Notes under the pieces: generated by a model
What the model saw: only the letters and a program-made list of their open reading frames with translations
The model's database searches: none
Told to the model about the DNA's origin: nothing
Position numbers and translations under genes: made by a program
Assembly (NCBI GenBank): GCA_021779535.1
Contig: JAJYAM010000029.1
Span: 1-32,273 of the forward strand
DNA from: Pseudomonadota bacterium
GTDB lineage: Bacteria > Pseudomonadota > Gammaproteobacteria > Steroidobacterales > Steroidobacteraceae
Direction: 5' to 3'
Length of the DNA stretch: 32,273 nt
Part shown: positions 15,992 to 23,830 of the stretch, one piece after another
Numbering within the stretch: position 1 is the stretch's first letter
How the letters are laid out: each line of letters opens with the position of its first letter

Positions 15992-17511
15992 GCGCCGACC
16001 CCAGCGCCGCCGCGCCGGCGCCCGCCGGCGCCGCCGTTCCCCCGACGGCGCCCACGCTGCTCGCGTTCCCGTTCGCGAACCGCCATGGCGTGCTGGTGCG
16101 CGGGATCGTCGACGGTGCCGCCGACACGGTCTACCGGCCGGGCGTGACCCCGCTCGCGCTCGCCGAGGTGCGCCGCTTCGTCGGCAGGCCGCTGAAGCTC
16201 ACCCGCGTGTCGGACGAGGCCTTCGACGCACTGCTGCGCGCCGCGTACGAGTCCGGCTCCGGCGCCGCGATGCAGATGCTCGAGGGGCTCGACGGCGACG
16301 AAGACCTCGCGCACCTCGCCGAGGACATCCCGGAGTCCTCGGACCTCCTGGAGAGCGACGACGAGGCGCCGATCATCCGGCTGATCAACGCGCTGCTCAC
16401 CCAGGCCGTGAAGGAGAACGCGTCCGACATCCACATCGAGCCGTACGAGAACCGGCTGGTGATCCGCTTCCGCGTCGACGGGGTGCTGCGCGAGGTGCTG
16501 CAGACCAAGCGCGCGGTCGCGCCACTCGTGGTCTCGCGCATCAAGGTGATGTCGAAGCTCGACATCGCCGAGCGCCGCCTGCCGCAGGACGGACGGATCA
16601 GCCTGCGGATCGCGGGGCGCGCGGTCGACGTGCGCGTGTCGACGCTCCCGTCGGGCCACGGCGAGCGGGTCGTGCTGCGGCTCCTCGACAAGCAGGCCGG
16701 GCGCATCGAGCTCACCTCGCTCGGGATGGATTCGAGCACCCAGGCGTTGATGGACGAGATCATCCACAAGCCCCACGGCATCATCCTGGTCACGGGTCCG
16801 ACGGGTTCGGGCAAGACGACGACGCTGTACGCGGCGCTCGAGCGGATCAACGACAACACCCGCAACGTGATGACGGTCGAGGACCCGATCGAGTACTACA
16901 TCGACGGGATCGGCCAAACGCAGGTGAACACCAAGGTCGAGATGACCTTCGCGCGCGGGCTGCGGGCGATCCTGCGCCAGGATCCCGACGTCGTGATGGT
17001 CGGCGAGATCCGCGATCTCGAGACCGCGCAGATCGCGGTGCAGGCGAGCTTGACCGGCCACCTCGTGCTCTCGACGCTGCATACGAACACCGCGGTCGGC
17101 GCGGTCACGCGCCTGCGCGACATGGGGATCGAGCCGTTCCTGCTGTCGTCGAGCCTGATCGGAGTGCTCGCGCAGCGGCTCGTGCGCGTGCTGAACCCCG
17201 AGACGAAGGAGCACTTCCTCGCGGGCGAATACGAGCGGCGGCTGCTGAACCTGCGCGAGTCCGCCGGCCCCGTCGAGCTCTGCCGTCCGAGCCGCGAACC
17301 GGGCACCGGCTATCGCGGCCGCACCGGAATCTACGAGTTGATCTCGGTCGACGATCACATGCGCACGATGATCCACGACGGCGCGTCGGAGCAGGAACTG
17401 GAACGCTACGCCCGCACGCGCGGACCGGGCATCCGCGACGACGGCCGCCGCAAGGTGCTCGCCGGGGAGACGACGCTCGAGGAAGTGCTGCGCGTGACGC
17501 GCGAGGACTGA
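15988..17511 (+). CDS. gspE: Type II secretion system ATPase GspE
   Basis: 507 residues. GspE is the cytoplasmic hexameric ATPase that drives pseudopilus assembly. An Ala/Pro-rich start and an N1E/N2E region (about 1-125) precede the ATPase core. That core has DIHIEPYENRLVIRFRVDGV, Walker A GPTGSGKT (about 270-277), the Asp box TVEDPIEYY, Walker B region DPDVVMVGEIRD and the His box HLVLSTLHTNTA. The C-terminal GYRGRTGIYELI is present, but the usual zinc-binding cluster of four cysteines is not: only Cys432 remains (ELCRPSREPGTGYRGR). The start is GTG at 15988, overlapping the gspD stop as GTGA. The first 20 residues are low complexity, so a slightly later start cannot be excluded. Confidence 0.96.
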   Translation: MSADPSAAAPAPAGAAVPPTAPTLLAFPFANRHGVLVRGIVDGAADTVYRPGVTPLALAEVRRFVGRPLKLTRVSDEAFDALLRAAYESGSGAAMQMLEGLDGDEDLAHLAEDIPESSDLLESDDEAPIIRLINALLTQAVKENASDIHIEPYENRLVIRFRVDGVLREVLQTKRAVAPLVVSRIKVMSKLDIAERRLPQDGRISLRIAGRAVDVRVSTLPSGHGERVVLRLLDKQAGRIELTSLGMDSSTQALMDEIIHKPHGIILVTGPTGSGKTTTLYAALERINDNTRNVMTVEDPIEYYIDGIGQTQVNTKVEMTFARGLRAILRQDPDVVMVGEIRDLETAQIAVQASLTGHLVLSTLHTNTAVGAVTRLRDMGIEPFLLSSSLIGVLAQRLVRVLNPETKEHFLAGEYERRLLNLRESAGPVELCRPSREPGTGYRGRTGIYELISVDDHMRTMIHDGASEQELERYARTRGPGIRDDGRRKVLAGETTLEEVLRVTRED

Positions 17512-18728
17512 TGGGAGCGTTCGAGTACACCGCGCTCGACACCGAGGGCAAGGAGCGGCGCGGTCTGATCGAGGGCGACACGCCGAAGCACGTGCGCCAG
17601 CTGCTGCGCGACCGGCAGCTGCTGCCGATCCAGATCCAGGAGGCCGTCCAGAGCGAGCAGAAGCGCGGCCGCGCGCATCGGCTGATGCGGCGCGGGATCT
17701 CCTCGCTGGATTTGGCGATGCTGACCCGGCAGCTCGCCACCCTGGTGCGCTCGGGGCTCCCGCTCGACGAATCGCTCCAGGCGGTCGCCGAACAGACCGA
17801 GAAGCCGCGCGTGCAGCGGATCGTGCTCGGCGTGCGCAGCAAGGTCGTCGAGGGCCACCCGCTCGCGGACGGCTTCCGCGACTTCCCGCAGGCGTTCCCG
17901 GAGATCTACCGCGCGACGGTCGCGGCCGGCGAGCAGTCGGGGCGGCTCGACCACGTGCTCGAGCGGCTCGCGGACTTCACCGAGTCGCGCCAGGCGATGG
18001 GGCAGGAGGTCGGCAACGCGCTGGTCTACCCGATCGTGCTCGTGGTGCTGTCGTTCGCGATCGTCTCGTTCCTGCTCGCCTACGTGGTCCCGCAGGTCGT
18101 CGCGGTGTTCCAGTCGGGGCACGCGCAGCTGCCGCTCGCGACCCGGATCCTGATCGGCGCGAGCCACGCGGTCCGCCGCTACTGGATCTTCGGCCTGCTC
18201 GCGATCGGCGCCGCGGCCTGGGGGTTCGCGCGCTGGTTGAAGGGTGCGGAGGCGCGGCTGCGCTTCGACCGCTTCCTGCTGCGCCTGCCGCTCGCCGGCA
18301 AGCTGATCCGCGGCCTCAACACCGCGCGCTTCGCCCGCACCTTCAGCATCCTGACCGCGAGCGCGGTGCCGGTGCTCGAAGCGCTGCGGATCTCGGCCGA
18401 CGTCGTCGACAACCAGCCGATGAAGCTCGCGGTGCTCGACACCGCGGCGCGGGTGCGCGAGGGTGCGCCGATCGGCAAGTCGCTCGCGGCGCACAAGCTG
18501 TTCCCGCCGATGATGATCCACATGATCTCGAGCGGCGAGTCGAGCGGCGAGCTCGAGAAGATGCTCGAGCGCGCGGCGTTGAACCAGGAGCGCGAGATGG
18601 AGGGCCTGATCGCGACGATGACGAACCTCCTCGGGCCGTTCATGGTCGTGTTCATGGGCGCGATCGTGATGTTCATCGTGATCGCATTGCTGTTGCCGAT
18701 ATTCGAGCTCAACGATCTCGTCAAGTGA
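17511..18728 (+). CDS. gspF: Type II secretion system inner-membrane platform protein GspF
   Basis: 405 residues, the family length. GspF is the polytopic platform protein that couples GspE to pseudopilus assembly. It opens with MGAFEYTALDTEGKERRGLI, as is typical of GspF. Two cytoplasmic helical repeats are marked by LTRQLATLVRSGLPLDESL and by the matching ARTFSILTASAVPVLEALRI. Three membrane segments lie at about 171-194, 222-242 and 372-398. Conserved ATVAAGEQSGRLDHVLERLA and ISSGESSGELEKMLERAA are present. The ATG overlaps the gspE stop as TGATG. No gspG or other pseudopilin gene follows. Confidence 0.97.
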   Translation: MGAFEYTALDTEGKERRGLIEGDTPKHVRQLLRDRQLLPIQIQEAVQSEQKRGRAHRLMRRGISSLDLAMLTRQLATLVRSGLPLDESLQAVAEQTEKPRVQRIVLGVRSKVVEGHPLADGFRDFPQAFPEIYRATVAAGEQSGRLDHVLERLADFTESRQAMGQEVGNALVYPIVLVVLSFAIVSFLLAYVVPQVVAVFQSGHAQLPLATRILIGASHAVRRYWIFGLLAIGAAAWGFARWLKGAEARLRFDRFLLRLPLAGKLIRGLNTARFARTFSILTASAVPVLEALRISADVVDNQPMKLAVLDTAARVREGAPIGKSLAAHKLFPPMMIHMISSGESSGELEKMLERAALNQEREMEGLIATMTNLLGPFMVVFMGAIVMFIVIALLLPIFELNDLVK

Positions 18729-18765
18729 CGCGCCCCCCCGGCGCGACGTCCGTCGCGCATGGGTA

Positions 18766-18795
18766 TTGCACGCGCGACGCGTTTTGGGATACAAA
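18766..18795 (+). promoter_or_regulatory. Promoter of the small gene after gspF
   Basis: TTGCAC (18766-18771), an 18-base spacer and TACAAA (18790-18795) form a reasonable sigma-70 promoter in the 105-base gap after gspF. Transcription would begin near 18802. An AAGG ribosome binding site at 18820-18823 lies ten bases before the ATG. This suggests the small gene is not simply the tail of the gsp operon. Confidence 0.5.
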
Positions 18796-18833
18796 CCGCG
18801 CGTGACGATCGAACATCGCAAGGCGCCGATCCC

Positions 18834-19103
18834 ATGAGCGAGAAGCCCGAATCCGACGAGTTCGAGGAAGAGGACGGCGAGGGGCCCGACGTCGGCGGCG
18901 ACGAGGACGTCGAGCACATCATCCGCGACGTCGAGTCGCAGCGCCGGCGCGGCCCGAAGGGCGGGGAGCCCGCGTGGCGGCGCCTCGAGCGGGTGATGGA
19001 GGAGCGGCGCACGGCGGAGCTGCTGAGCGACTTCGACGATTACCAGATCGGCGGCGACGGCGACGCCGGCAAGCCCCGCAAGAAGAAAAAGAAGGCGCGC
19101 TGA
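18834..19103 (+). CDS. Small highly charged protein, possibly PA3496-like
   Basis: 89 residues from ATG at 18834. The N-terminal third is very acidic (EFEEEDGEGPDVGGDEDVEH), the middle is a likely helix (WRRLERVMEERRTAELLSDF), and the C-terminus is lysine-rich (KPRKKKKKAR). There is no signal peptide or membrane segment. The pattern of an arginine-rich helix ending in acidic and aromatic residues recalls the short PA3496 family of putative envelope integrity proteins. This rests on memory of the pattern only and is weak. An earlier in-frame ATG at 18759 was not used because it lies upstream of the promoter. The function is unknown. Confidence 0.7.
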   Translation: MSEKPESDEFEEEDGEGPDVGGDEDVEHIIRDVESQRRRGPKGGEPAWRRLERVMEERRTAELLSDFDDYQIGGDGDAGKPRKKKKKAR

Positions 19104-19149
19104 CGCCCCGCCCCCCCGCGGCCCGCGCCGCGTTCACCGGAGTGAGCCC

Positions 19150-20727
19150 GTGAGCTTCAAGCGCACCGCCTTCGAATGGATCGAGCACCGTCGCGCGACC
19201 TTGTCCGAGTGGCACCGGACGATCTGGGAGTACGCCGAGCCGGCCTGGCGCGAGTACTCTTCCGCCGCGTGGTTCGTCGAGCGCTTGCGCGAGGCGGGCT
19301 TCGAGGTCGAGCCCGGCAGCGGCGGGATGCCGACCGCGTTCGCGGCGCGCTGGTCGAACGGCCCGGGCGCGACCGTCGCGGGGTACGCCGAGTATGACGC
19401 GGTGCCCGGGAACTGCCAGGCCGCGGCGACGACGCGCGCGCCGCGGGCCGGGCTCTCGACGCACGCGCCGGGGCACACCGACCCGCACTCGGCGCTCGGG
19501 GTCGGTGCGCTCGCGGGGATCCTCGCGGCCCAAGCCGCGATGCGCACGCACGGGATCCCGGGGAACCTGCGATTCTTCGGCGAGCCGGCCGAGAAGGTGC
19601 AGGGCTCGAAGCTGGTGCACGGCTTGCGCGGCTACTACGACGGGATCGACGCGATCGTGAGCTATCACCCGTTCTACATGCTGCCGCTGTGCAATACGAC
19701 CCGGTGGGACACGCACTGCGGCGCCTATGCGAGCCGCGTGTATTCGTTCCTCTGCGACTCGCCGGAGACCTGGGCGCAGGCCGCCGGCGACAGCCCGATC
19801 CCCGCGGCCCACTCGGCCGCGCGCGCGCCCGGCGCGAACGTCGCGCTGTTCACGATGTACTCGCTCGGCAAGACGACGCTCGAGTCGATGCTCGCGCACA
19901 CCGGCGGCTGGTCGCTGAACGAGGCGATCCTGAGCGCCGGCCAGGCGACCGCGGACAACCTCCCGGCGCAGCTCGCGCAACTGGTCTATGCGTGGCGCAC
20001 GCCGGATCTCGGAATGGCGAACGCGATCCTCGAGGTGCTCGACCGCAATGCCGACCACGCCGCCGCGACCGCGCACTGCCGCGTGGTGAAGCGCTGGGTG
20101 TCGCGCACCCGTCCCGGCGTCGCGAATCACGTGCTCGCCGAGCTCGCGTTCCGCAACCTCGCCGAAGTCGGTCCGCCGCGCTACGACGACGAGGCGCGGC
20201 GGCTCGCGCGCGAGATCCAGCGCAACCTCGGTCTCGAACCGATGGACGCTCCGTTCCTGCCGGCCTGCGAGCGGCTGATCGATCCGCGCGAGGCCGAACG
20301 CGAGCTGCGCACGCAGATGCCGGGGTGGCAGACGAACTGGACGTCGGACGACTACGTCGAGATGACCTGGTACGCACCGACGGTGCGTCTGTACGTCGCC
20401 CGGCCGATGCTCGAGGCCCCGCCCGGCCACCCGGGCTACCCGCCCTGGGTCGCGAACGCCCTCGGCGGGCTCGCGCCGTGCATCGACCCGACGGTCCAGG
20501 TCGCCGGCAAGACGATCGCGGCGACGCTTCTCGAGGTGCTGACGGACGGCGCGGTCCGCGACGCGGCGCGCCGGGAGTTCGAGGAGCGCACCGGCGGGAC
20601 GCGCCGGATCGAACCGCTCCTGCCGCGGGACTTCGCGCCGCCGATCGACTATCGCTGGCCGGAGTACGTCGCCACGGCGCGCGGCCGCGAGTGGTGGATT
20701 CCCGCGTCCGCCGATCTCGACGGTTGA
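19150..20727 (+). CDS. M20 family amidohydrolase, AbgB-like but divergent
   Basis: 525 residues. The overall plan is that of M20D amidohydrolases such as AbgB, the p-aminobenzoyl-glutamate hydrolase B subunit. The opening is AFEWIEHRRATLSEWHRTIW, with a metal-site strand VAGYAEYDAVPG (about 76-87). PGHTDPHSALGVGAL (about 107-121) stands where the family has GHGCGH, FFGEPAEKVQGSK (about 142-154) where it has GTPAEE, and SDDYVEMTWYAPT where it has STDVGDVSW. The usual metal-ligand Cys is Asp111 here. No signal peptide is visible, so it is likely cytoplasmic. The substrate is unknown; hydrolysis of an amide bond to an amino acid is inferred from the family. The start is GTG at 19150, with GGAG seven bases upstream. 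It converges with an NCS1 permease gene. Confidence 0.82.
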   Translation: MSFKRTAFEWIEHRRATLSEWHRTIWEYAEPAWREYSSAAWFVERLREAGFEVEPGSGGMPTAFAARWSNGPGATVAGYAEYDAVPGNCQAAATTRAPRAGLSTHAPGHTDPHSALGVGALAGILAAQAAMRTHGIPGNLRFFGEPAEKVQGSKLVHGLRGYYDGIDAIVSYHPFYMLPLCNTTRWDTHCGAYASRVYSFLCDSPETWAQAAGDSPIPAAHSAARAPGANVALFTMYSLGKTTLESMLAHTGGWSLNEAILSAGQATADNLPAQLAQLVYAWRTPDLGMANAILEVLDRNADHAAATAHCRVVKRWVSRTRPGVANHVLAELAFRNLAEVGPPRYDDEARRLAREIQRNLGLEPMDAPFLPACERLIDPREAERELRTQMPGWQTNWTSDDYVEMTWYAPTVRLYVARPMLEAPPGHPGYPPWVANALGGLAPCIDPTVQVAGKTIAATLLEVLTDGAVRDAARREFEERTGGTRRIEPLLPRDFAPPIDYRWPEYVATARGREWWIPASADLDG

Positions 20728-20734
20728 TCGCGGG

Positions 20735-20752
20735 GCGTCGCGCGGGCGACGC
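20735..20752. terminator. Hairpin between convergent hydrolase and permease genes
   Basis: GCGTCGC GCGG GCGACGC is a perfect 7-bp GC-rich stem with a 4-base loop, in the 48-base gap between two converging stop codons. Its position suits a bidirectional terminator. There is no T-run on either side, so efficiency is uncertain. Confidence 0.4.
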
Positions 20753-20775
20753 GGCAAACGCCCGCGATGCGCCGA

Positions 20776-22191
20776 TCAGCGCGCGACACGCCCGCTCGCG
20801 AGCGTGCGCTCGCTCGCGGCGATCGCGGCGCGCTCGGTCGCCGGGTCGAACGAGCGGCTGAGCCACAAGTAGCTGCCGCCCGAGACCAGGAGCCCGGCGA
20901 GCCAGCCGACGTCGAGGCCGCCGAGCGCGCGCGCGGCCGGGCCGACGTAGATCCCGGGCAGCACGAAGAACGGCCAGGTCACCGCGAAGCCGGCGAGGTA
21001 CGGTACCAGCCCGCGCCAGCCCCACGCACCGTAGATCCCGCGCGGGTCGAACAGGTCCGTGATCGCGTAGCGGCCGCGGCGCACGAAGAAGTAATCCGCG
21101 AGGTTCACCGCGGTCCACGGCACGAGCAGGTAGAACATCACCGTCAGGGTCGCGAACAGCAGCCCGATCGCGTCCATCGACAGCGCGAACGCGATCGCGC
21201 TCCAGGCCACCGCGAGCGCGAGGATCGCGCCGATCCGCAGCCGGAAGCTCGGCCGCGCGTTGAACAGGGAATTCGCGGCGGTGACCACGGTCAGCATGCC
21301 GCTGTACGCATTCAAGCCCATGGTCGCGACCAGCGCGGCGACCGACGCGAGCGCGAGCGTCACGCCGAAGCCCGCGAACAGCGCGTTGCCGGCGTCGTGC
21401 AGCGCGAGCAACCCGTCGGCCGCGCCGAGCCGGGTCGCGAGCCACGCGCCGAGCGCGATCAGCCAGATCGCCGAGGAGGTCGCGCCGGCGAACACCGCGA
21501 CGATCAGCCGGCCGGGACGCGCCGTGCGCGGCAGGTAGCGCGAGTAGTCGGAGATCGACGGTGCGTAGGTGAGGTTGTAGCCCGCGCTCGCGGCGAACTG
21601 CGCGATGAACGCCGGCCAGGCGAACGCGCCGGTCGGCGCGTGTGCGACCGGCACATGCCCGACCGCGATCGCGACGCTGACCGCGAGGTAGAGCGGCAGG
21701 CAGATCCAGAAGCACCAGCGGAAGATCCGGTGCAGCCAGTCGTGACCGAGCACCGCGATCAGGATCGCGGCCGCGGTCGCGGCCAGGATCACCGGCGCCG
21801 GGGCCCAGCCGAGCATCGCCGCGAGGCCGTGCGCCATCAGCACGAGGTCCGCGACGTTGAACAGGATGAACATCAGCAGCGTCGCCAGCAGCACCAGCAC
21901 CACGCCCCGGTAACCGAACTGCGCGCGCGACTGGATCATCTGCGGCAGGCCGAGTTCCGGGCCCTGCGACGCGTGGAACGCGACGAACACCGTGCCGAAC
22001 AGGATCCCGAGCGTGCCCGCGAGCGCGGTGTAGCCGAAGCCGAGCCCGAGGCTCGGGCCGACGAAGCCGATCGCGAGCGTGAAGAAATGGAAATTGCCGA
22101 GGAACCAGAACGTGACCTGGTCGCGGATCCGGCCATGTCGATCGTGCTCGGGAATCCAGTCGATCGACCGATGTTCGATGTGCAGTGCCAA
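20776..22191 (-). CDS. NCS1 family permease (purine/cytosine permease, CodB-like)
   Basis: About 471 residues with roughly 12 hydrophobic segments. NCS1 carriers are inner-membrane symporters for nucleobases, hydantoins and related compounds. It starts with the family-like IEHRSIDWIPEHDRHG and TFWFLGNFHFF. YAPSISDYSRYLP corresponds to the conserved NCS1 substrate-site region, and MFYLLVPWTAVNLADYFFVR is near the C-terminal third. The substrate is not readable from the sequence. I chose TTG at 22191. The frame is open to an ATG at 22359, but the extra 56 residues do not look like the family and the extension would cover a TATAGT -10 box. The Shine-Dalgarno at TTG is weak, so the start is uncertain. 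Its neighbour is the M20 hydrolase. Confidence 0.87.
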   Translation of the reverse strand: MALHIEHRSIDWIPEHDRHGRIRDQVTFWFLGNFHFFTLAIGFVGPSLGLGFGYTALAGTLGILFGTVFVAFHASQGPELGLPQMIQSRAQFGYRGVVLVLLATLLMFILFNVADLVLMAHGLAAMLGWAPAPVILAATAAAILIAVLGHDWLHRIFRWCFWICLPLYLAVSVAIAVGHVPVAHAPTGAFAWPAFIAQFAASAGYNLTYAPSISDYSRYLPRTARPGRLIVAVFAGATSSAIWLIALGAWLATRLGAADGLLALHDAGNALFAGFGVTLALASVAALVATMGLNAYSGMLTVVTAANSLFNARPSFRLRIGAILALAVAWSAIAFALSMDAIGLLFATLTVMFYLLVPWTAVNLADYFFVRRGRYAITDLFDPRGIYGAWGWRGLVPYLAGFAVTWPFFVLPGIYVGPAARALGGLDVGWLAGLLVSGGSYLWLSRSFDPATERAAIAASERTLASGRVAR

Positions 22192-22228
22192 ACGTCTCGC
22201 GGAACCGGACCGGGGAAGGGTACGCGCG

Positions 22229-22234
22229 ACTATA
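22229..22234 (-). promoter_or_regulatory. Possible -10 box of the NCS1 permease
   Basis: TATAGT on the minus strand matches five of six consensus bases. The expected transcript start near 22222 lies about 30 bases before the TTG at 22191. The hexamer at the -35 distance (TGGTCC) is poor. The site supports the shorter permease reading frame. Confidence 0.35.
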
Positions 22235-22289
22235 CCGGCATTCGCGCTGCCGGACCACGGCGGGTACGGCGCGGCCCGCGCACCGGGAT

Positions 22290-22318
22290 TTGCGGCGTCC
22301 GCCGCGCACGCGTAGATT
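22290..22318 (+). promoter_or_regulatory. Probable promoter of the MFS transporter gene
   Basis: TTGCGG (22290-22295), a 17-base spacer and TAGATT (22313-22318) fit a sigma-70 promoter. Transcription would start near 22325, about 33 bases before the ATG. It faces away from the permease promoter in a 166-base shared gap. Confidence 0.45.
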
Positions 22319-22357
22319 CGCGCGGACACGCACCCGACCCACAGGACCCCGCCCCGC

Positions 22358-23830
22358 ATGATCGCCCCTTCGACCGGCGCCGACCGCGCCTCTCCCCCGC
22401 CCGCGACCCCGGCGGCCGCGCACGCGGCGATCGCCGCGCGGCTCGACCGGCTCCCGCCCTCGCGCGCGATCTGGTCGATCGTGCTGCTGATCTCCGCGGG
22501 CGGCGTGTTCGAGTACTACGACCTCTTCTTCACCGCGTACGTCGCGCCCGGAATGGTTCACAGCGGCCTGTTCACGCCCGCGAGCCTCGGGGTGTTCGCG
22601 ACGCTCGTGCCGATCGGCGTCGCCGGCTTCGGCACGTTCGTGTTCGCGACCTTCGCGGGGCTCTGGTGCGGCGTGGTCGCGCTCGGCACCGTCGCCGACC
22701 GCCTCGGCCGCAAGCGCGTGTTCCTCGGCTCGCTCCTCTGGTACGTCGCGTGCACGACGGTCATGGCGGTCCAGCGCAGCGGCGAGGCGGTCGACCTGTG
22801 GCGGTTCATCGCCGGCGTCGGCTTCGGCGTGCAGCTCGTGACGATCGACGCGTACGTGTCCGAGCTCGTGCCCGCGCCGTACCGCGGCCGCGCGTTCTCG
22901 CTGAACCAGGTCGTGAGCTTCACCGCGGTGCCGATCGTCGCGCTGCTCGCGTGGCTGCTCGTGCCGCACCGGATCGACGGGGTGGACGGCTGGCGGATCG
23001 TCGTGCTGATCGGCTCAGTGGGCGCGCTCGTGGTGTTCGCGCTCGCGCGCGGGATCCCGGAGAGCCCGCGCTGGCTCGCGCTGCACGGCGAGTTCGCGCG
23101 AGCCGAGCGCATCGTCGCCGATCTGGAGCGGCGATCGGGCGACGCGCACGGCGCGGCGCCCGCGGCGCCGGTCGCGGTTCGCGCCGCGGTCCGGCCGCGC
23201 AGCGCACCCGAGTCGCACGCGCCCGCGGCCCGGTTGTTCGATTCGCGGCACCGCGGGCGCACGCTGATGCTCTCGGTGTTCAACGCCGCGCAGGTGATCG
23301 GGTTCTACGGCTTCAACGCGTGGGTCCCGACGCTGCTGATCTCGCGCGGGATCACCGTCACGCACAGCCTGGAATATTCGTTCATCATCGCGATCGCGCA
23401 ACCGATCGGGCCCGCGGTCGGTGCGTTGTTCGCGGACCGGCTCGAGCGGCGCACCCAGATCGTCGCCGCGCTCGCGGTGATGGGCATCGCGATCGCGGCG
23501 TTCGCGCGCGCCGCGCACCCGGCCGCGTTGATCACGATCGGGGTCGTGTTCACGCTCGCCGCGAACGTGATGTCCTACGCGTTCCACAACTACCAGGCCG
23601 AGCTCTATCCGACCTCGATCCGCGCACGCGCGGTCGGGTTCGTGTACTCGTGGAGCCGGCTCGCGGCCGCGTTCAGCGGCCTCGCGGTCGACTACTTCCT
23701 GCGCGCGGGCGGCGTGCCCGCGGTCGCCGCGTTCATCGCGGGCGCGATGCTGGTCGCGATCGCCTCGATCGGGTTGTTCGGCCCGTCGACCAAGGGCCTG
23801 AGCCTCGAGCGGATCGACGACGCTCAGTGA
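22358..23830 (+). CDS. MFS transporter (sugar-porter / metabolite:H+ symporter type)
   Basis: 490 residues with about 12 membrane segments. It moves a small solute across the inner membrane, probably with protons. FEYYD in the first membrane helix (about 51-55) and the loop ADRLGRKR (about 113-120) are typical of the sugar porter, aromatic acid:H+ symporter and metabolite:H+ symporter groups. DAYVSELVPAPYRGRAFSLN, GIPESPRWLALHGEFARAE and YQAELYPTSIRARAVGFVYS further support these groups. A 35-residue Ala/Pro-rich cytoplasmic tail precedes the first helix. The substrate is unknown. It is divergent from the NCS1 permease and converges with dnaE2, overlapping it by seven bases. Confidence 0.9.
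   Translation: MIAPSTGADRASPPPATPAAAHAAIAARLDRLPPSRAIWSIVLLISAGGVFEYYDLFFTAYVAPGMVHSGLFTPASLGVFATLVPIGVAGFGTFVFATFAGLWCGVVALGTVADRLGRKRVFLGSLLWYVACTTVMAVQRSGEAVDLWRFIAGVGFGVQLVTIDAYVSELVPAPYRGRAFSLNQVVSFTAVPIVALLAWLLVPHRIDGVDGWRIVVLIGSVGALVVFALARGIPESPRWLALHGEFARAERIVADLERRSGDAHGAAPAAPVAVRAAVRPRSAPESHAPAARLFDSRHRGRTLMLSVFNAAQVIGFYGFNAWVPTLLISRGITVTHSLEYSFIIAIAQPIGPAVGALFADRLERRTQIVAALAVMGIAIAAFARAAHPAALITIGVVFTLAANVMSYAFHNYQAELYPTSIRARAVGFVYSWSRLAAAFSGLAVDYFLRAGGVPAVAAFIAGAMLVAIASIGLFGPSTKGLSLERIDDAQ

Noticed and set aside
22192-22359. ATG start at 22359 for the NCS1 permease
   Set aside because: The 56 extra residues are not family-like, would overlap the MFS start and cover a likely -10 box.
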